64,000 nucleotides of DNA from assembly GCF_029852145.1 (NCBI RefSeq), contig NC_079974.1, forward strand, positions 23,662,082-23,726,081, read 5' to 3'. Shown here one piece after another: positions 23,232-35,334 of the stretch (its first letter is position 1; every line of letters begins with the position of its first letter). This DNA comes from Microplitis mediator (Eukaryota > Arthropoda > Insecta > Hymenoptera > Braconidae). The position numbers and the translations under genes were made by a program. The notes beneath the pieces were generated by a model. The model was given only the letters and a program-made list of their open reading frames with translations. It did not search any database and was not told the origin of the DNA.

Positions 23232-23667
23232 AATAGTAAACACATAAAGACTAATATGATATAAATTAGTGGTTTCGAAGTTTCGGATCCAGAAAAGTCA
23301 AAAGCCAACAGTAAAGTTAATATTAAATGAAAATTCGATTGAAAAGTTTTCTCAAGATTATCGGTACTAGCTCGTAAAGTATATAAAATATATAAAATTG
23401 CTAAGATAGCCTTTTTAAAAGTTTCCTCTCCCCCTCTCACTTTTTTACCCGCCCTCCCGCCCATCTATTTTATATTTAATTTATTATACTCACAAAAAAG
23501 TTTAAATTAATTCCCAAACATTTCTCATAAAAAAGGTTTTAAAAAATCTCAGCTATTTTTTATTCGAAAAATCAGAAAAATTAAATCTACCGAATTTTCC
23601 CGCTATCACTGACAGTAACAAATAATTCAAATTTAATCTACTGATAAAATTATTTTTCCTCTATTGA
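23232..23667. other. AT-rich intronic DNA, nothing recognised
   Basis: I see no gene or repeat family in this stretch. Confidence 0.35.
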
Positions 23668-24899
23668 TAGGGGAGACCGGGGCAAGACGGCCCACCTAAG
23701 CCGGTTATTATTATTTGTGGCTTTTAGCCATCAAGTCGATTTACTCTTGTCCAACTTGAACTCAATTCACCAAAATTTTGGTGAAGCTCCTGAAAAAAAA
23801 TTTTTTTTTTTGGGGCAAGACGGCCCCCTCCGAAAAAAAATGAAAAAAAAAATTTTTTTTTTTTAATTGTAAAAAAATTTCCCGCGTAACAGATGTTTAT
23901 ATTTTTCTCTTTAACAACTGTATTTACTTTAATATTACTCGAAATAACCTTTTTTGATATAATACGAGTCATTTTTTCACTTCTGTAGAAAATTGATTAT
24001 TGGTTTTTTTAACTTTTTCAAATGCTCTATTTTAATCCAAATCCATATAATTAACCAAAAAATGATATTTCTATCAAATTAATCATGACTAGGTTATAAT
24101 ACTACTCTCTAAAACTAAATTAGTGATAAACCACTAATTACTTGTGAATATTCACTAATCTAAATTGTCCAAAGTATACGACTATGAATTAGTGACTATT
24201 CACTTTTTGAAATAGTAAAAAAAACAACATATAGAATTAGTGAAAATTTCACTGATTGAATTAGTCAAAAATGTACTAATTCACTTGTTGACGAGGATTT
24301 ATTTGGAAAAATATTGTATCGTTGCTAATAATATTGTATCAAAATATTATTATTATTATGATTATTATTTGTAATTGATTATAAAATTTTTTTAGCAACT
24401 TGATCGACTAAATTAACAATTAAAATTACTTTCATACGGTAAATATTTATATCATAATTATAACTCATAACCTGAATCTATTGTCAATGATGGTTTTGAT
24501 TCAGGTTCGGTAAAAAAAGTTGGAGTAAAAATATAAAACTATTAAAAAATAACAAGATGTATTATTTAGCAACTAAATTAGGTTTTATTCAATTAACTTA
24601 CTTGAATTAATACTGTTCAGTTGTATTTAAAAATTATCGTAATTAATTTTGCCCTGAATTTGATAATTCAACGATAGAATAAAAAGTCCTTAAGCGAGGC
24701 GCCACTAGTAATCATTGTAGAATCCGGGGAATCACTAATGAATTAGTGAATCTAATTCAAAATCACTAATTTTGTAGTGAATTTTAAGATCACTTATTTC
24801 AATTAGTGAAATTTTGAAAACAAGAAAAAAAAATTTTTGGTTAATTTTTGAGGTGGGCCTTCTTGCCCCAGGTGGGCCGTCTTGCCCCGGTCTCCCCTA
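23668..24899. mobile_element. TAGGGGAGACCGGGGCAAG-ended element, interrupted
   Basis: The left end TAGGGGAGACCGGGGCAAGA and the right end TCTTGCCCCGGTCTCCCCTA are inverted repeats, with GACGGCCC and GGGCCGTC just inside. The internal phrase GGGGCAAGACGGCCCCC recurs near 23814. The layout parallels the M2 family (GGGGCAGAGCGGCC), so the two share ancestry or a transposase. A complete ACTCTCTAAAA element is inserted at 24103-24815. Confidence 0.8.
24103..24815 (-). mobile_element. ACTCTCTAAAAC-ended element, copy 2, nested and 3'-trimmed
   Basis: Reverse complement of the element at 17489-18223, nearly base-for-base through the middle. The left end TACTCTCTAAAACTAAAT is intact. The other end stops at AATTAGTGAAATTTTGAAAA, so about the last 25 bases, including the terminal repeat, are missing. 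Confidence 0.85.
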
Positions 24900-25814
24900 A
24901 GTAACGACATGGCTGAAAATAAGTGCAATTATTTGTCAAGCTTTTAATTTTAAATGACACTTTACAATCTGTGTATTGTATTTATCACTCCACCGTGCTT
25001 TTAAATTGAGTCTATACTCGGAGTTTAAGTGAACGGAATAAAAAGTAATTTTTTTTTCTTTAACTAGAGATAAAAGATTTAATGTTTTGCTGGGTGAGTT
25101 GTTGAGGATCGAAGAAGAGGCTGAACCAGAAGTCGGAGAGCAGAAAGCAAGAGTAGGTAAATTGAAAAAGTCGGAGGGTTTTGAAAAATAAGGTTGACTT
25201 ATTCAGTCGACTACATCAGGCGTCGTCTGATGGCATTGAAATATATGTTAGTGTACGTAAACATATAAAACTGCTGACGTGGACTGAAATACATTCGATA
25301 TCGTGTTGTAACCTATGAAACTTTTAAGGAAAAGAAAAAAAAATTGTATAGATCAAATGGAATAAAATGATTCCTTTTATAATCTTTCGGATGGGATGAA
25401 AAAAAAGTAAAATGTTGAATGAAAAAATATCTGGGTTACTATTATCGTATAAGTGTCCGGCTGTCCGTTTTCGGTCGGAGGATTTACCGGCGACGAGACC
25501 CGGCCCTGCACGAGATATCAAAGTCTCGGGGAGATAAAGGCGTGAGTGGTTGGGCTCTCGAGGGTCTCTTCTCGGAAAGTTTTCGTAGGAACGTGGAAAA
25601 AGAAGGTGCTAGTGAGAAAGAGTTGATCCGCGCTACTACTGGCCCCCGTTTTTCTCGTAAAGACACTCCTTCGGGGATTTAAAGATAACACTAAAGCTTC
25701 CGGCCAAAGGTATCATGCTACTCACGAAGAAAATAAGGATTACTGATTATTACTTGAGTTGACTTGTAAACTACTTACGCTGAGTGATAAAACCAAATTC
25801 ACTTTTTTTTTCTT
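24900..25814. other. intronic DNA with a GC-elevated island
   Basis: About 25430-25690 is markedly GC-richer (CCGGCGACGAGACCCGGCCC, GGCCCCCGTTTTTCTCG) and repeat-free. An 87-codon frame on the plus strand has no recognisable domain and its opposite frame is also open, so I do not call a gene. Candidate regulatory island. Confidence 0.3.
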
Positions 25815-27085
25815 TACACGGAAAGAAAATTATGGGAAGTTTTGCTATGCATTATGGGAATGGTTCCCATAATGGTATGGGAATAGTACCTATACTACTA
25901 TAGGGATGGTTCCCATATATTATGGGAACCATTCCCATAACAGTATGAGAATAGTTCCCATACCATTATGAGAATAGTTCCCATACCATTATGGGAATGG
26001 TTCCCATAATGATATGGGAATGGTTCCCATAATATTATAGGAACCATTCCCATATCATTATGGGAACTATTCCCATACTATTATGGGAATGGTTCCCATA
26101 ATGGTATGGGAATAGTACCTATACTACTATAGGGATGGTTCCCATATATTATGGGAACCATTCCCATAACAGTATGAGAATAGTTCCCATACCATTATGA
26201 GAATAGTTCCCATACCATTATGGGAATGGTTCCCATAATGATATGGGAATGGTTCCCATAATATTATAGGAACCATTCCCATATCATTATGGGAACTATT
26301 CCCATACTATTATGGGAATGGTTCCCATATTGGTATAGGAACTATTCCTATAATATTATGGGAACTATTCCCATAATGTTATGGGAACCATCCCTATAAT
26401 ATCATAAAAATTTTTTTTTGCACAATAGTGTAGAAATTTCCAAAAATTTGAATTTTCTTGAATGTTTTGTGCTGACAAAAAATTCTTGTTACAAATTTTA
26501 ATGTTTTTTTGCCAAATACGATTTTTTTTTTCAATGTTTGAATTTTTGTTTTTATGTTTAATAATATTTCTGTGTATTGTAGAAGTGATTACCACACTTC
26601 TTTAAATTAATTTTTTCATGATAATATGGGAACCATTCCCATAATATTATAGGAATGGTTCCTATAATAGTATGGGAACTATTCCCATAATATTACGGGA
26701 ATGATTCCCATCATGGTATACGAACCATTCCAATTGCATTATGGGAATCATTCCCATAATATTATGGGAATAGTTCCCATACTATTATAGGAACCATTCC
26801 TATAATATTATGGGAATGGTTCCTATAATATTATAGAAAGTATTCCTATAAATTATAGGAACCATTCCCATAAATTATAGGAATGATTCCCATAATATTA
26901 TAGAAAGTATTCCTATAAATTATAGGAACCATTCCTATAATTATAGGAACTATTCCTATAATTATGGGAAACATTCCTATAATTATAGGAACCGCTCCCA
27001 TAATTTATGGTCGTAATTCCTATGATGGTATAGGAAAAAATTTCACAAAATTATGGGAACCGCTGCCATAATTTTCTTTCCGTGT
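25815..27085 (+). mobile_element. M1 element copy 4, with internal duplication
   Basis: Same orientation as copy 1 and the longest copy. In the left arm a 229-bp block is repeated in tandem (the phrase AATGGTATGG starts at 25871 and 26100), which explains the extra length. The core is at about 26400-26625. TA borders both ends. Confidence 0.85.
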
Positions 27086-28475
27086 ACGGTTTTGATAAAT
27101 TTTTTTCTTTTTTTTGTTTTCTCAATTCATCGATAATTAGTAAAAATAACTTTTCATCATGACATCCAATTATTGGTGTTGACAAATTCTATATCGGTAT
27201 TTTTATCAATAAAAAAAACTCGAGAAAAATTCAATTTGAGTCTGAAAAAAAAAAAATCCGTTTGCTCGATTTATTTATACCAATAAATATAAATATAAAA
27301 AAAAATATTTGCATATTTAACTATCGAATCAAACTCATGCCTAATTAAGCTTTTGAAGAACTTACTAATTAACGCCATGAAAAAAAATAAACGAAATATT
27401 TGTAAGTTAAAAAAAAAAATGCATGTTTTGTTGCAAAAGTAAATTTACACCTGGTGAAATTGTTTTACCATATGAAATCCATAGGCATCGCTTTGTCAGC
27501 GCGGGGGGATATTTCACGTTCGATAGACGACTATGAGCTGGCGTGTATAGCCGTCGGTTGACGGAACGTTCGGAAAAGCTCGCTGGCACATAAAATACCT
27601 GGGCGATGAAGCGTAGAAACGACGAATGTCCATCTCACACCCGTTGACCCGTGTCATTTTGTCTGAACTTTTTATGTTTTTATTTTACCTACATATATAT
27701 ATTTATATATATAATTTTATTCTGGTCATTTCACTCGTGTCGTTACGCCGTACCAGACGTCCAATACATTTAAACGTCACACAAATCCATTATAATTGAG
27801 AGACACAGCTTCAAGCTTTTGACACAACTCGCATTTGTTATTAAACTCTATCTCCATTTTGCTATCCGCCATCAACTATCCACTTTATATATTTGTAATA
27901 CGCTAATTAAATACACGTTTGTTAGCTAGTTCAAGGTCCGACACAATTTTTATTCCGAACCGAACCTCAAGAACAGAAAAAAAATATTTAATCAATAGCA
28001 GAACCGAATTTCCTTCGTGCTCATTAAGAAAAAAAATCGCCAGGACGTTTGTGGTCGCAAAAAATTCCCCACCCCTTCGACGGTATCGGATCTGTTCCCA
28101 ATAGTGACGAGCCAGCTTTTTTTTCTGGACAAAATTTCTTTTATTCTCTGCTCTGTCAATTAGATGCTCCAGATTATTTAATGTGATAATATTTTCTCAG
28201 CGACGATTAATAATAAATTATTTTCCTCCTGCATGCTCTACGACCAGAGTTCCCCAGTTCTTTTTCAATGACCATTAATAAAGCTCGATCTGCTGAGACG
28301 CCAAAAGCTCGGAGATTCCCGCATGATAAGCATTTAAATTACAGATAATGGAAAATCCGTATTATTGTTCAGTACTTTTGACTCTATTATTATTGCTATC
28401 ATTATTATTTTTTTTTTGTTAGCGAGAGAGTCTGGCAAGTTTTCTTGGGGATTATTTCAGATTAAGGGAGAATTT
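27086..28475. other. intronic DNA with a GC-elevated island
   Basis: About 27420-27650 is balanced in composition and repeat-free (for example GTCAGCGCGGGGGGATATTT). The rest is AT-rich. I recognise no gene. Confidence 0.3.
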
Positions 28476-28733
28476 TATTCGTAAGTTTTAAATTTAAGAA
28501 ACACAAAGTCGTTCGAAATTTTCAAACTCCATTTCCACTCTATTGTTTATTTATTATAATTTTCCTGAAATTAACGGATAGCTGTAGCTTACATTATAAA
28601 ACCATTTGTGTTTATTGTGAGGATTTTGTAAAAATTAATTAGCAATTATCTTTTTAAATTAAAATGGTAATTATATTTTTAATGACAACATAAAAATTAT
28701 TTAAAAACAGGACACAGTGCATACAAAACGAGG
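28476..28733. repeat. direct repeat A, left copy
   Basis: Begins TTTTAAATTTAAGAAACACA and ends CACAGTGCATACAAAACGAG. A second copy in the same orientation lies at 29829-30072 with small deletions and substitutions. The two bracket the tRNA-like and minisatellite complex. Confidence 0.85.
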
Positions 28734-28774
28734 AAAATAAAAAAAAGTAAAAAATTGAACGGAATATAGTATAG

Positions 28775-28847
28775 TGCCGGATAGCTCAACTGGTAGAGCA
28801 CTCGGCGTGATACCGAATTGGTCTGGGTTCGATTCCCAGTTCGGGTT
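28775..28847 (+). pseudogene. tRNA-Lys-like sequence with altered anticodon loop, copy 1
   Basis: The body shows GGATAGCTCAACTGGTAGAG (D arm with A box), then CTGGGTTCGATTCCCAG (perfect T arm with B box), then TTCGGGT as a 3' acceptor strand. The layout resembles animal tRNA-Lys. The anticodon loop reads CGTGATA, lacking U33, the anticodon stem has a mismatch, and the first two acceptor positions do not pair. I therefore call it a tRNA-derived pseudogene or SINE head rather than a working tRNA. Confidence 0.6.
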
Positions 28848-28925
28848 ATCTATATTTTTCTCAATTTATCTATAAATTGTCTTATTGAGAAGTTTGCATG
28901 TTTAGGTTTCCACTATATTTAAATG
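28848..28925. repeat. tRNA-linked flank F, copy 1
   Basis: TATCTATATTTTTCTCAATT through AGGTTTCCAC follows each of the two tRNA-like sequences (second copy about 29750-29826). The tRNA-like sequence plus flank behaves as one ~150 bp repeat, as a tRNA-derived SINE would. Confidence 0.7.
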
Positions 28926-28929
28926 GTCA

Positions 28930-29626
28930 TCGATTTTCTATGGGTTTTCTATCGATTTTCTATGACAGCAACAAGTTTATGTTTTATATCAATTTTCTAT
29001 GGATTTTCTATCGATTTTCTATGACAGAAACAAGTTTATGTTTTATATCAATTTTCTATGGATTTTCTATCAATTTTCTATGACAGCAACAAGTTTATGT
29101 TTTATATCAATTTTCTATGGATTTTCTATCGATTTTCTATGGCAGCCAACAAGTTTATGTTTTATATCAATTTTCTATGGATTTTCTATCGATTTTCTAT
29201 GGCAGCCAACAAGTTTATGTTTTATATCAATTTTCTATGGATTTTCTATCGATTTTCTATGACAGAAACAAGTTTATGTTTTATATCAATTTTCTATGGA
29301 TTTTCTATCAATTTTCTATGACAGCAACAAGTTTATGTTTTATATCAATTTTCTATGGATTTTCTATCGATTTTCTATGACAGAAACAAGTTTATGTTTT
29401 ATATCAATTTTCTATGGATTTTCTATCGATTTTCTATGACAGAAACAAGTTTATGTTTTATATCAATTTTCTATGGATTTTCTATCAATTTTCTATGACA
29501 GCAACAAGTTTATGTTTTATATCAATTTTCTATGGATTTTCTATCGATTTTCTATGACAGAAACAAGTTTATGTTTTATATCAATTTTCTATGGATTTTC
29601 TATCGATTTTCTATGACAGCAACAAG
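28930..29626 (+). repeat. 59-bp minisatellite, about 11-12 units
   Basis: The phrase GTTTTATATC recurs at 28981, 29040, 29099, 29159, 29219, 29278, 29337, 29396, 29455, 29514 and 29573, giving periods of 59 or 60. Each unit contains ATCAATTTTCTATGG, ATTTTCTATC and a GACAG(C/A)AACAAG variant. Variants GACAGAAAC, GACAGCAAC and GGCAGCCAAC are interleaved. Overlapping open frames arise from the repeat and are not genes. Confidence 0.95.
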
Positions 29627-29676
29627 ACGGTGTGGCTCAATAAGTTATAGATCAAATTGAACGGAATATAGTATAG

Positions 29677-29749
29677 TGCCGGATAGCTCAACTGGTAGAG
29701 CACCCGGCGCGATACCGAATTGGTCTGGGTTCGATTCCCAGTTCGGGCT
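29677..29749 (+). pseudogene. tRNA-Lys-like sequence with altered anticodon loop, copy 2
   Basis: Nearly identical to the copy at 28775-28847; differences include CCCGGCGCGATA for CTCGGCGTGATA and a 3' end of TTCGGGC. The preceding 20 bases (ATTGAACGGAATATAGTATA) are also shared. The anticodon loop CGCGATA again lacks U33. Confidence 0.6.
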
Positions 29750-29828
29750 ATCTATATTTTTCTCAATTTATCTATAAATTGTCTTATTGAGAGGTTTGCA
29801 TGTTTAGGTTTCCACAATATTTAAATGG

Positions 29829-30072
29829 TTTTAAATTTAAGAAACACAAAGTCGTTCAAAATTTTCAAACTCCATTTTCACTATTGTTTATTTACTATAA
29901 TTTTCCTTAAATTAACGGATAGCTGTAGCTTACATTATAAAACCATTTGTATTTATTTTGAGGATTTTGTAAAAATTAATTAGCAATTATTTTTTAAAAT
30001 TAAAATGGTAATTATATTTTTAATGACAACATAAAAATTATTTAAAAACAGGACACAGTGCATACAATACGA
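29829..30072. repeat. direct repeat A, right copy
   Basis: Same orientation and content as 28476-28733, ending CACAGTGCATACAATACGAG. It follows tRNA-like copy 2 and its flank directly, so the order across the locus is A, tRNA, F, minisatellite, tRNA, F, A. Confidence 0.85.
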
Positions 30073-31420
30073 GTATTTAATTTTTATCACCAGAGCGTTG
30101 CCCGGAAATGAGTACCGTGAAAACGCGGCTTTCATCTGCGGTCAAGCATAAAATAATTCACATGACTGAGTACCCAGAGGTAAAATACCTGACGCAGTAT
30201 CGTCAATTAGACTCGACACCACATCCGAGACACTTGTCCATTACTTAAATTTTTTTGCGTCTTATTTACTCCATTCTTATCCCGAGGATGCAGACGAAGG
30301 CTTCTTTCTTAATTACTATTTTTTTTAACTCTCCATTCCTCTATTTCAATTTTTTTTTTTTTTTTCACACACTTCCATTAAAACTTTTCTTTGTTTTCAT
30401 TTCAAACAGCCGAGTCCAAGTCACGGAATTTATAGCCGACGGCCGTATTTATTTATTATTATTATTTTTTTTTTCGCGCTGTCACCTTTTTTTTTATTTA
30501 CTGTTATTGGAAGTTTTTTTCCTTTTTATAAATATTAAACCTTAAAATTCTGACAGGTTAAAAAATGAAAAAAAATTTAACACAACACCATAAATAGCAT
30601 GAAAATTTTCTTACCTTTTTACCATATAATTTTGAAATAAATTTATGACCACCCTTGTTATTATTATTATCATTTTTATCCTCACAAAAGAGGATGTTAT
30701 TTATTTTAAAAATAAATAAAACAACAATTTGCAATATATTAAATTTAAATTTCTATTGACTAGAGCAAGAGAAGTGTAAATTGAGAGATAGGATTGTCAA
30801 AAATATTTAGGGTGAAAAGATTATCGGCTTTGTAGTTTAGAAAACTCGAGTTAATACGAAAAGCTCAACGCCGACTTATCGCTATTCGCCATTCTCTCCC
30901 TTTTAGAATTGAATTTTCTTACAATTTATCTGCATCCATACAAATACACCCATATATATATACATTTTAATACATATATATGTACACAAAATGATAAGAA
31001 AATGTGCAGAGAAAGTGTGAGATGAGGAAGAAGTAGTTGACACTCGAAATCGTCTTAGCGATTGTTGGCACTCAACTTCTGCTTGCTCTCTTTATGACGA
31101 AAGCTGTTGACAACTTGTGTGCCACTCAGGTGTCGACTTGTTGAATACCCTCAAGTGCTTTATGTATGTACTTGCTTTGTGATCTTAACTCCTTTAAAAT
31201 AACTTAACAATAACTTTTATACAGTTAAATCCGTACAACTCATTCATTAAACCCCTTGTTTGCTTGTTTTATTTTAATTATCATTTAATTAATGCGCTGT
31301 TTTCGTTCACGATTTTACATTACTGGTTACTAAACTAAATGGAAGTTCATTAATTAATCAACTTTTAATTAATATCCGTTCATTTTAATTTAGAATTCAT
31401 TGTTTTCAATTCATTTTCTA
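30073..31420. other. AT-rich intronic DNA, nothing recognised
   Basis: Mixed AT-rich sequence with poly-T runs and a TATATA tract near 30952-30985. I see no gene or family member. Confidence 0.4.
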
Positions 31421-32573
31421 TATACGGAGAGAAAATTATGGCAGCGGTTCCCATAATTTTGTGAAATTTTTAGCTATACCATCATAGGAATTACGACCAT
31501 AAATTATGGGAGCGGTTCCTATAATTATAGGAATGTTTCCCATAATTATAGGAATAGTTCGTATAATTATGGGAATGATACCCATAACACTATAGGGATG
31601 GTTCCTATAATTATAGGAATGGTTCCTATAATTTATAGGAATACTTTCTATAATTTATAGGAATACTTTCTATAATTTATACGAATACTTTCTATAATAT
31701 TATGGGAATCATTCCTATAATTTATGGGAATGGTTCCTATAATTTATAGGAACCATTCCTATAAATTATAGGAACCATTCCCATAATATTATGGGAATGA
31801 TTCCCATTATGCAATTGGAATGGTTCGTATACCATTATGGGAATCATTCCCATAATATTATGGGAATAGTTCCCATACTATTATAGGAACCATTCCTATG
31901 ATATTATGGAAATGGTTCCCATATTATCATGAAAAAATTAATTTAAAGAAGTGTGGTAATCACTTCTACAATACACAGAAATATTATTAAACATAAAAAC
32001 AAAAATTCAAACATTGAAAAAAAAAATCGTATTTGGCAAAAAAACATTAAAATTTTTAACAAGAATTTTTTGTCAGCACAAAACATTCAAGAAAATTCAA
32101 ATTTTGGGAAATTTCTACACTATTGTGCAAAAAAAAAATTTTATGATATTATAGGAATGGTTCCCATAATATTATAGGAATAGTTCCTATACCAATATGG
32201 GAACTATTCACATAATAGTATGGGAATGATTCCCATACCATTATGGGAATGGTTCCCATAATGATATGTGAATGGTTCCCATAATATTATAGGAATAGTT
32301 CCTATACCAATATGGGAACTATTCCCATAATAGTATGGGAATGATTCCCATACCATTATGGGAATGGTTCCCATAATGATATGTGAATGGTTCCCATAAT
32401 ATTATGGGAACCATTCCCATAATGGTATGGGAACTATTCTCATACTATTATGGAGATGGTTCCCATAATATATGGCAACCATCCCTATAGTAGTATAGGT
32501 ACTATTCCCATACCATTATGGGAACCATTCCCATAATGCATAGCAAAACTTCCCATAATTTTCTTTCCGTGTA
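31421..32573 (-). mobile_element. M1 element copy 5, inverted
   Basis: Inverted relative to copy 1. The left end is diverged (TATACGGAGAGAAAATTATG), the right end intact (TTTCTTTCCGTGTA). The core is at about 31930-32150. The right arm holds a tandem duplication of about 122 bp around the phrase AATGATATGTGAATGG (about 32265 and 32385). Confidence 0.85.
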
Positions 32574-32680
32574 AATTATTTTTTTACGTAAATTCGAGTG
32601 ACCCAAAATTCATAATTTCGTATAAAATTTTCGGGGTTATCCCATTTTGCCCCTTCCCCCCACCCCCAAATAAAAAAAAT
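32574..32680. repeat. fragment of a G-tract element
   Basis: TATCCCATTTTGCCCCTTCC followed by a C run abuts M1 copy 5. It is the right end of a GGGGCAAAATGGGATA-type element whose left part is missing. Confidence 0.55.
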
Positions 32681-33148
32681 AAATATTTTGCTAGTGAATT
32701 CACGATAAAAAATGTAGTATTTTGAATAGTAATCAAAAACGTTCAATACATTTTTATCAATCAATGAAGGAAGCTCAATACCAAATCATGATATATTATT
32801 TGTACGGAATAGTAAGATGGAGCGGCAAGCTCAAAATGACGATTGAATCCGAGTTCCGAATGCTCAAGCAGCCAGCCTCATTTTTTCTTCATTTTCTTTA
32901 CATATTACGTCACGTTATCGACAGACACATAAATATATTTATATATAAATTTATAAATAGACGTAATATGTTTCCATGCTCTCGTTGTAAATTTTGTCAT
33001 GGCTCATGATCGATCCGACCTGATAACCAAATACGATACCGATTCTGCATACAAATATTTTTACAATTACCGATCAAATATTTTTATCTCTTTTAACCTC
33101 ACTGTTAATGTATCATAAATTGAATTTTATTGGCAAATAAAATATCTG

Positions 33149-33200
33149 CGTCCGCCCGTTAACGGAAGGTCAGCGGTTCGAGTCCGCACCGGACCTTTTT
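33149..33200 (+). pseudogene. tRNA-Asn-like 3' half
   Basis: CCGCCCGTTAACGG looks like an anticodon arm with GTT. AGGTC follows as a variable loop, then GCGGTTCGAGTCCGC as a T arm of four pairs, then a short 3' strand and a T run suited to polymerase III termination. The 5' half (acceptor strand and D arm) is absent, so this is a fragment. Confidence 0.35.
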
Positions 33201-33273
33201 TTTATCTCCATTTTTTTTTTCGACTCCCATCCATTGAATTGAATGTAAAGAACAAAATTTGTGCACAAACTCA

Positions 33274-34026
33274 TAGGGGAGGGTGGGGCAGAGCGGCCCC
33301 CCTGAAATTTTGATAAAAAAAAAAATTTTTTTTTTTTTGACTAATTACTATAAATCCGATATGTTTGCGCATTTTTACCCCTACGCATAACATTTGGGAC
33401 AAAATGGACAAGCCCAAAATTTTGAAAAAGTGATTTTTTCATATTTTTATCGTCAAATTAAAAAAAAATTGTTATAATTCCACATTTCTAGCCCTACGCA
33501 TAACACCTGGGGCAAAATGGACCAGCCGAAACTTCCGAAAAAATTATTTTTTCATATTTTTCGGCCGTTTCTTTATGTAAGAGGCAAATTTCGTCACTAA
33601 AAATTTATAAAAATTAATTTTTTTTTTTAGTCGATAAATTTTTGAAATAAAGTAAAACTATAGAATTGATTTTTTTTTTTATTAAATAACAATTAGTAAT
33701 TAAGGTAATCGAGAGTGAACGATTTTTTACGCTTTAAAAAATTTTTTTCGAGTAATATAAAACCAAAAATAGTTGTCAAGAGAAAGAAATACATTCTTAA
33801 TGATGAAAACAATTTAAAAAAAAAAAAAAACGAAAAAAAAAATTTTTTTATCACTTTTTGAAGAGGGCCCGCTCTGCCCCACAAAAAAAAAAAAAAATTT
33901 TTCAGAATTTTGGCAAAATGTCCATAAATTTCTTCGAAATAGGACAAAAGTAAAGTGATCTTATGGTTGAAAGCCACAAAAAATAATAATTGGCTTAGGG
34001 GGGCCGCTCTGCCCCACCCTCCCCTA
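33274..34026 (+). mobile_element. M2 element copy A
   Basis: Termini are TAGGGGAGGGTGGGGCAGAG and the reverse complement, with TA at the outer edges. Inside are GGGACAAAATGGACAAGCCC and GGGGCAAAATGGACCAGCC, two spaced echoes of the end, and a second GCCCGCTCTGCCCCAC near the right. The rest is AT-rich with long homopolymers. No protein is encoded. It shares about 750 bp with copies at 37460, 48615, 56529 and 60197. Confidence 0.85.
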
Positions 34027-35334
34027 CATTGGTTGAAAAAAAAATGAAATTAATAGCAGACGCGGTATCTTGAAGATAATTAAATCAAGAATATCTAGGA
34101 TAATTTTCTATATATAGATAAAGGTTTATCGCCAAAAGACTCTTGACCGTCAGATCCAGAAATTCTCAATTGAGAACACTTATGCAGATTAATATAGAGC
34201 CGTTTGATTAATCGGAAACCAGCGGGCGTTTGCATATCAAGTAGTGACGGGGATGAGGCTGAGGGACCCGGGGGGAAAGGGGCGCAGGGACTCGCCTGGT
34301 GGAGAATTCAACGGGATAAATGTAGGCAGGATGAGGCTGTGCTGGTAGTGGTAGTGCCGATAGGAATGACTAGCCGACCAGCGGATACGAGCTTCGTTTT
34401 GACTCGCAGAATATTCAACACCGTTTCAGTAACGAATGACGGAGTTGCCGAGTTACAGCCTCCGGGATCCTTGGTCACTCGTATTAACGTCTAAATGCAC
34501 ATTATATTCTCTCGTGGATTATATTTTATGCAAGTTTGTTTTAGGCTTATCCGCAACACCGTCCAAATATATATACACATATATGGCTCTGCAGATTACA
34601 ACTCTGTTTACAATTAATTTATAACACTATTTGCATTTATTTTTTCACTCGAAGTTTAAATTAAATTTTTTATTTCAAAATTCACTCATCTGCAAATTTA
34701 TTTAACATGTGATGTACACATTTTAATACAAATTTATTTAAGGGCTCTTTGAATCGGGAATTTTATATCATTCAGTATTTATTTTTTGTATTTACGAATT
34801 ACACGGGCATAATTTTCAAAAGCTAGTAAATCAAATAGCCGAAATTTTAACTAAAAGTTACAATATTCCTATCCAATTATTTTTTAAATTCAATTATCAA
34901 ATTTTGATTTAAAAAACCTGGACATTTTTTTTTTTCGCGCATCCGAACGGTGAACAAAAAAAAATTTCTTTTGTTTTATTATACTGATACGGATATTTGT
35001 TAATAATATAATAACTACGGACGTAGTGCGTTTTAATTTTTTTTATTTTCTAGTAGCGCTAACGAGATATTCAAATTTTTCATCATCGCGCCGCTATGAA
35101 AATTAATAAAAAACATTATTGTTATTATCAAATATATTCATTTGTTTTTTCAGCTCTACAATAGCCGCTATCACCGAATATCCCATTAACGTTGTTTCGA
35201 TTTAATTAATAACACCGTATATACATAAATATATCTACAGATTTATGATAAATTTATTTTCTCCCACTCAACGGGCAAAATAATTTAATTTTTTGTCACA
35301 ACACGTTATCATATTTAATTATCTATTTGCCCGA
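34027..35334. other. intronic DNA with a GC-rich island at about 34190-34500
   Basis: The island contains GAGGGACCCGGGGGGAAAGG and GCGCAGGGACTCGCCTGG, the most GC-rich non-repeat stretch seen here. A 96-codon frame from 34204 has no recognisable features. The remainder is AT-rich. It is a candidate regulatory element. Confidence 0.3.

Noticed and set aside
25419..25682. 87-codon Arg/Lys-rich frame
   Set aside because: The opposite strand is open too, composition follows local GC, and I recognise no family.
28775..28847. Functional tRNA gene
   Set aside because: No U33 in the anticodon loop, a mismatched anticodon stem and unpaired first acceptor bases.
28898..29380. Overlapping 87-codon frames across the 59-bp minisatellite
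   Set aside because: They come from a repeat without stops and shift frame with 59/60-bp unit variation; no start context or flanking gene structure supports coding.
28930..29626. CRISPR-like regular array
   Set aside because: Units are contiguous with no unique spacers, and the genome is eukaryotic; it is a minisatellite.
28476..30072. LTR retrotransposon bounded by direct repeat A
   Set aside because: The ~250-bp repeats do not show clear TG...CA ends or a target duplication, and nothing resembling gag or pol lies between them.
34204..34494. 96-codon frame in the GC-rich island at 34.2 kb
   Set aside because: No motif, and it does not look like the missing receptor exons (no TM3 DRY-type sequence).
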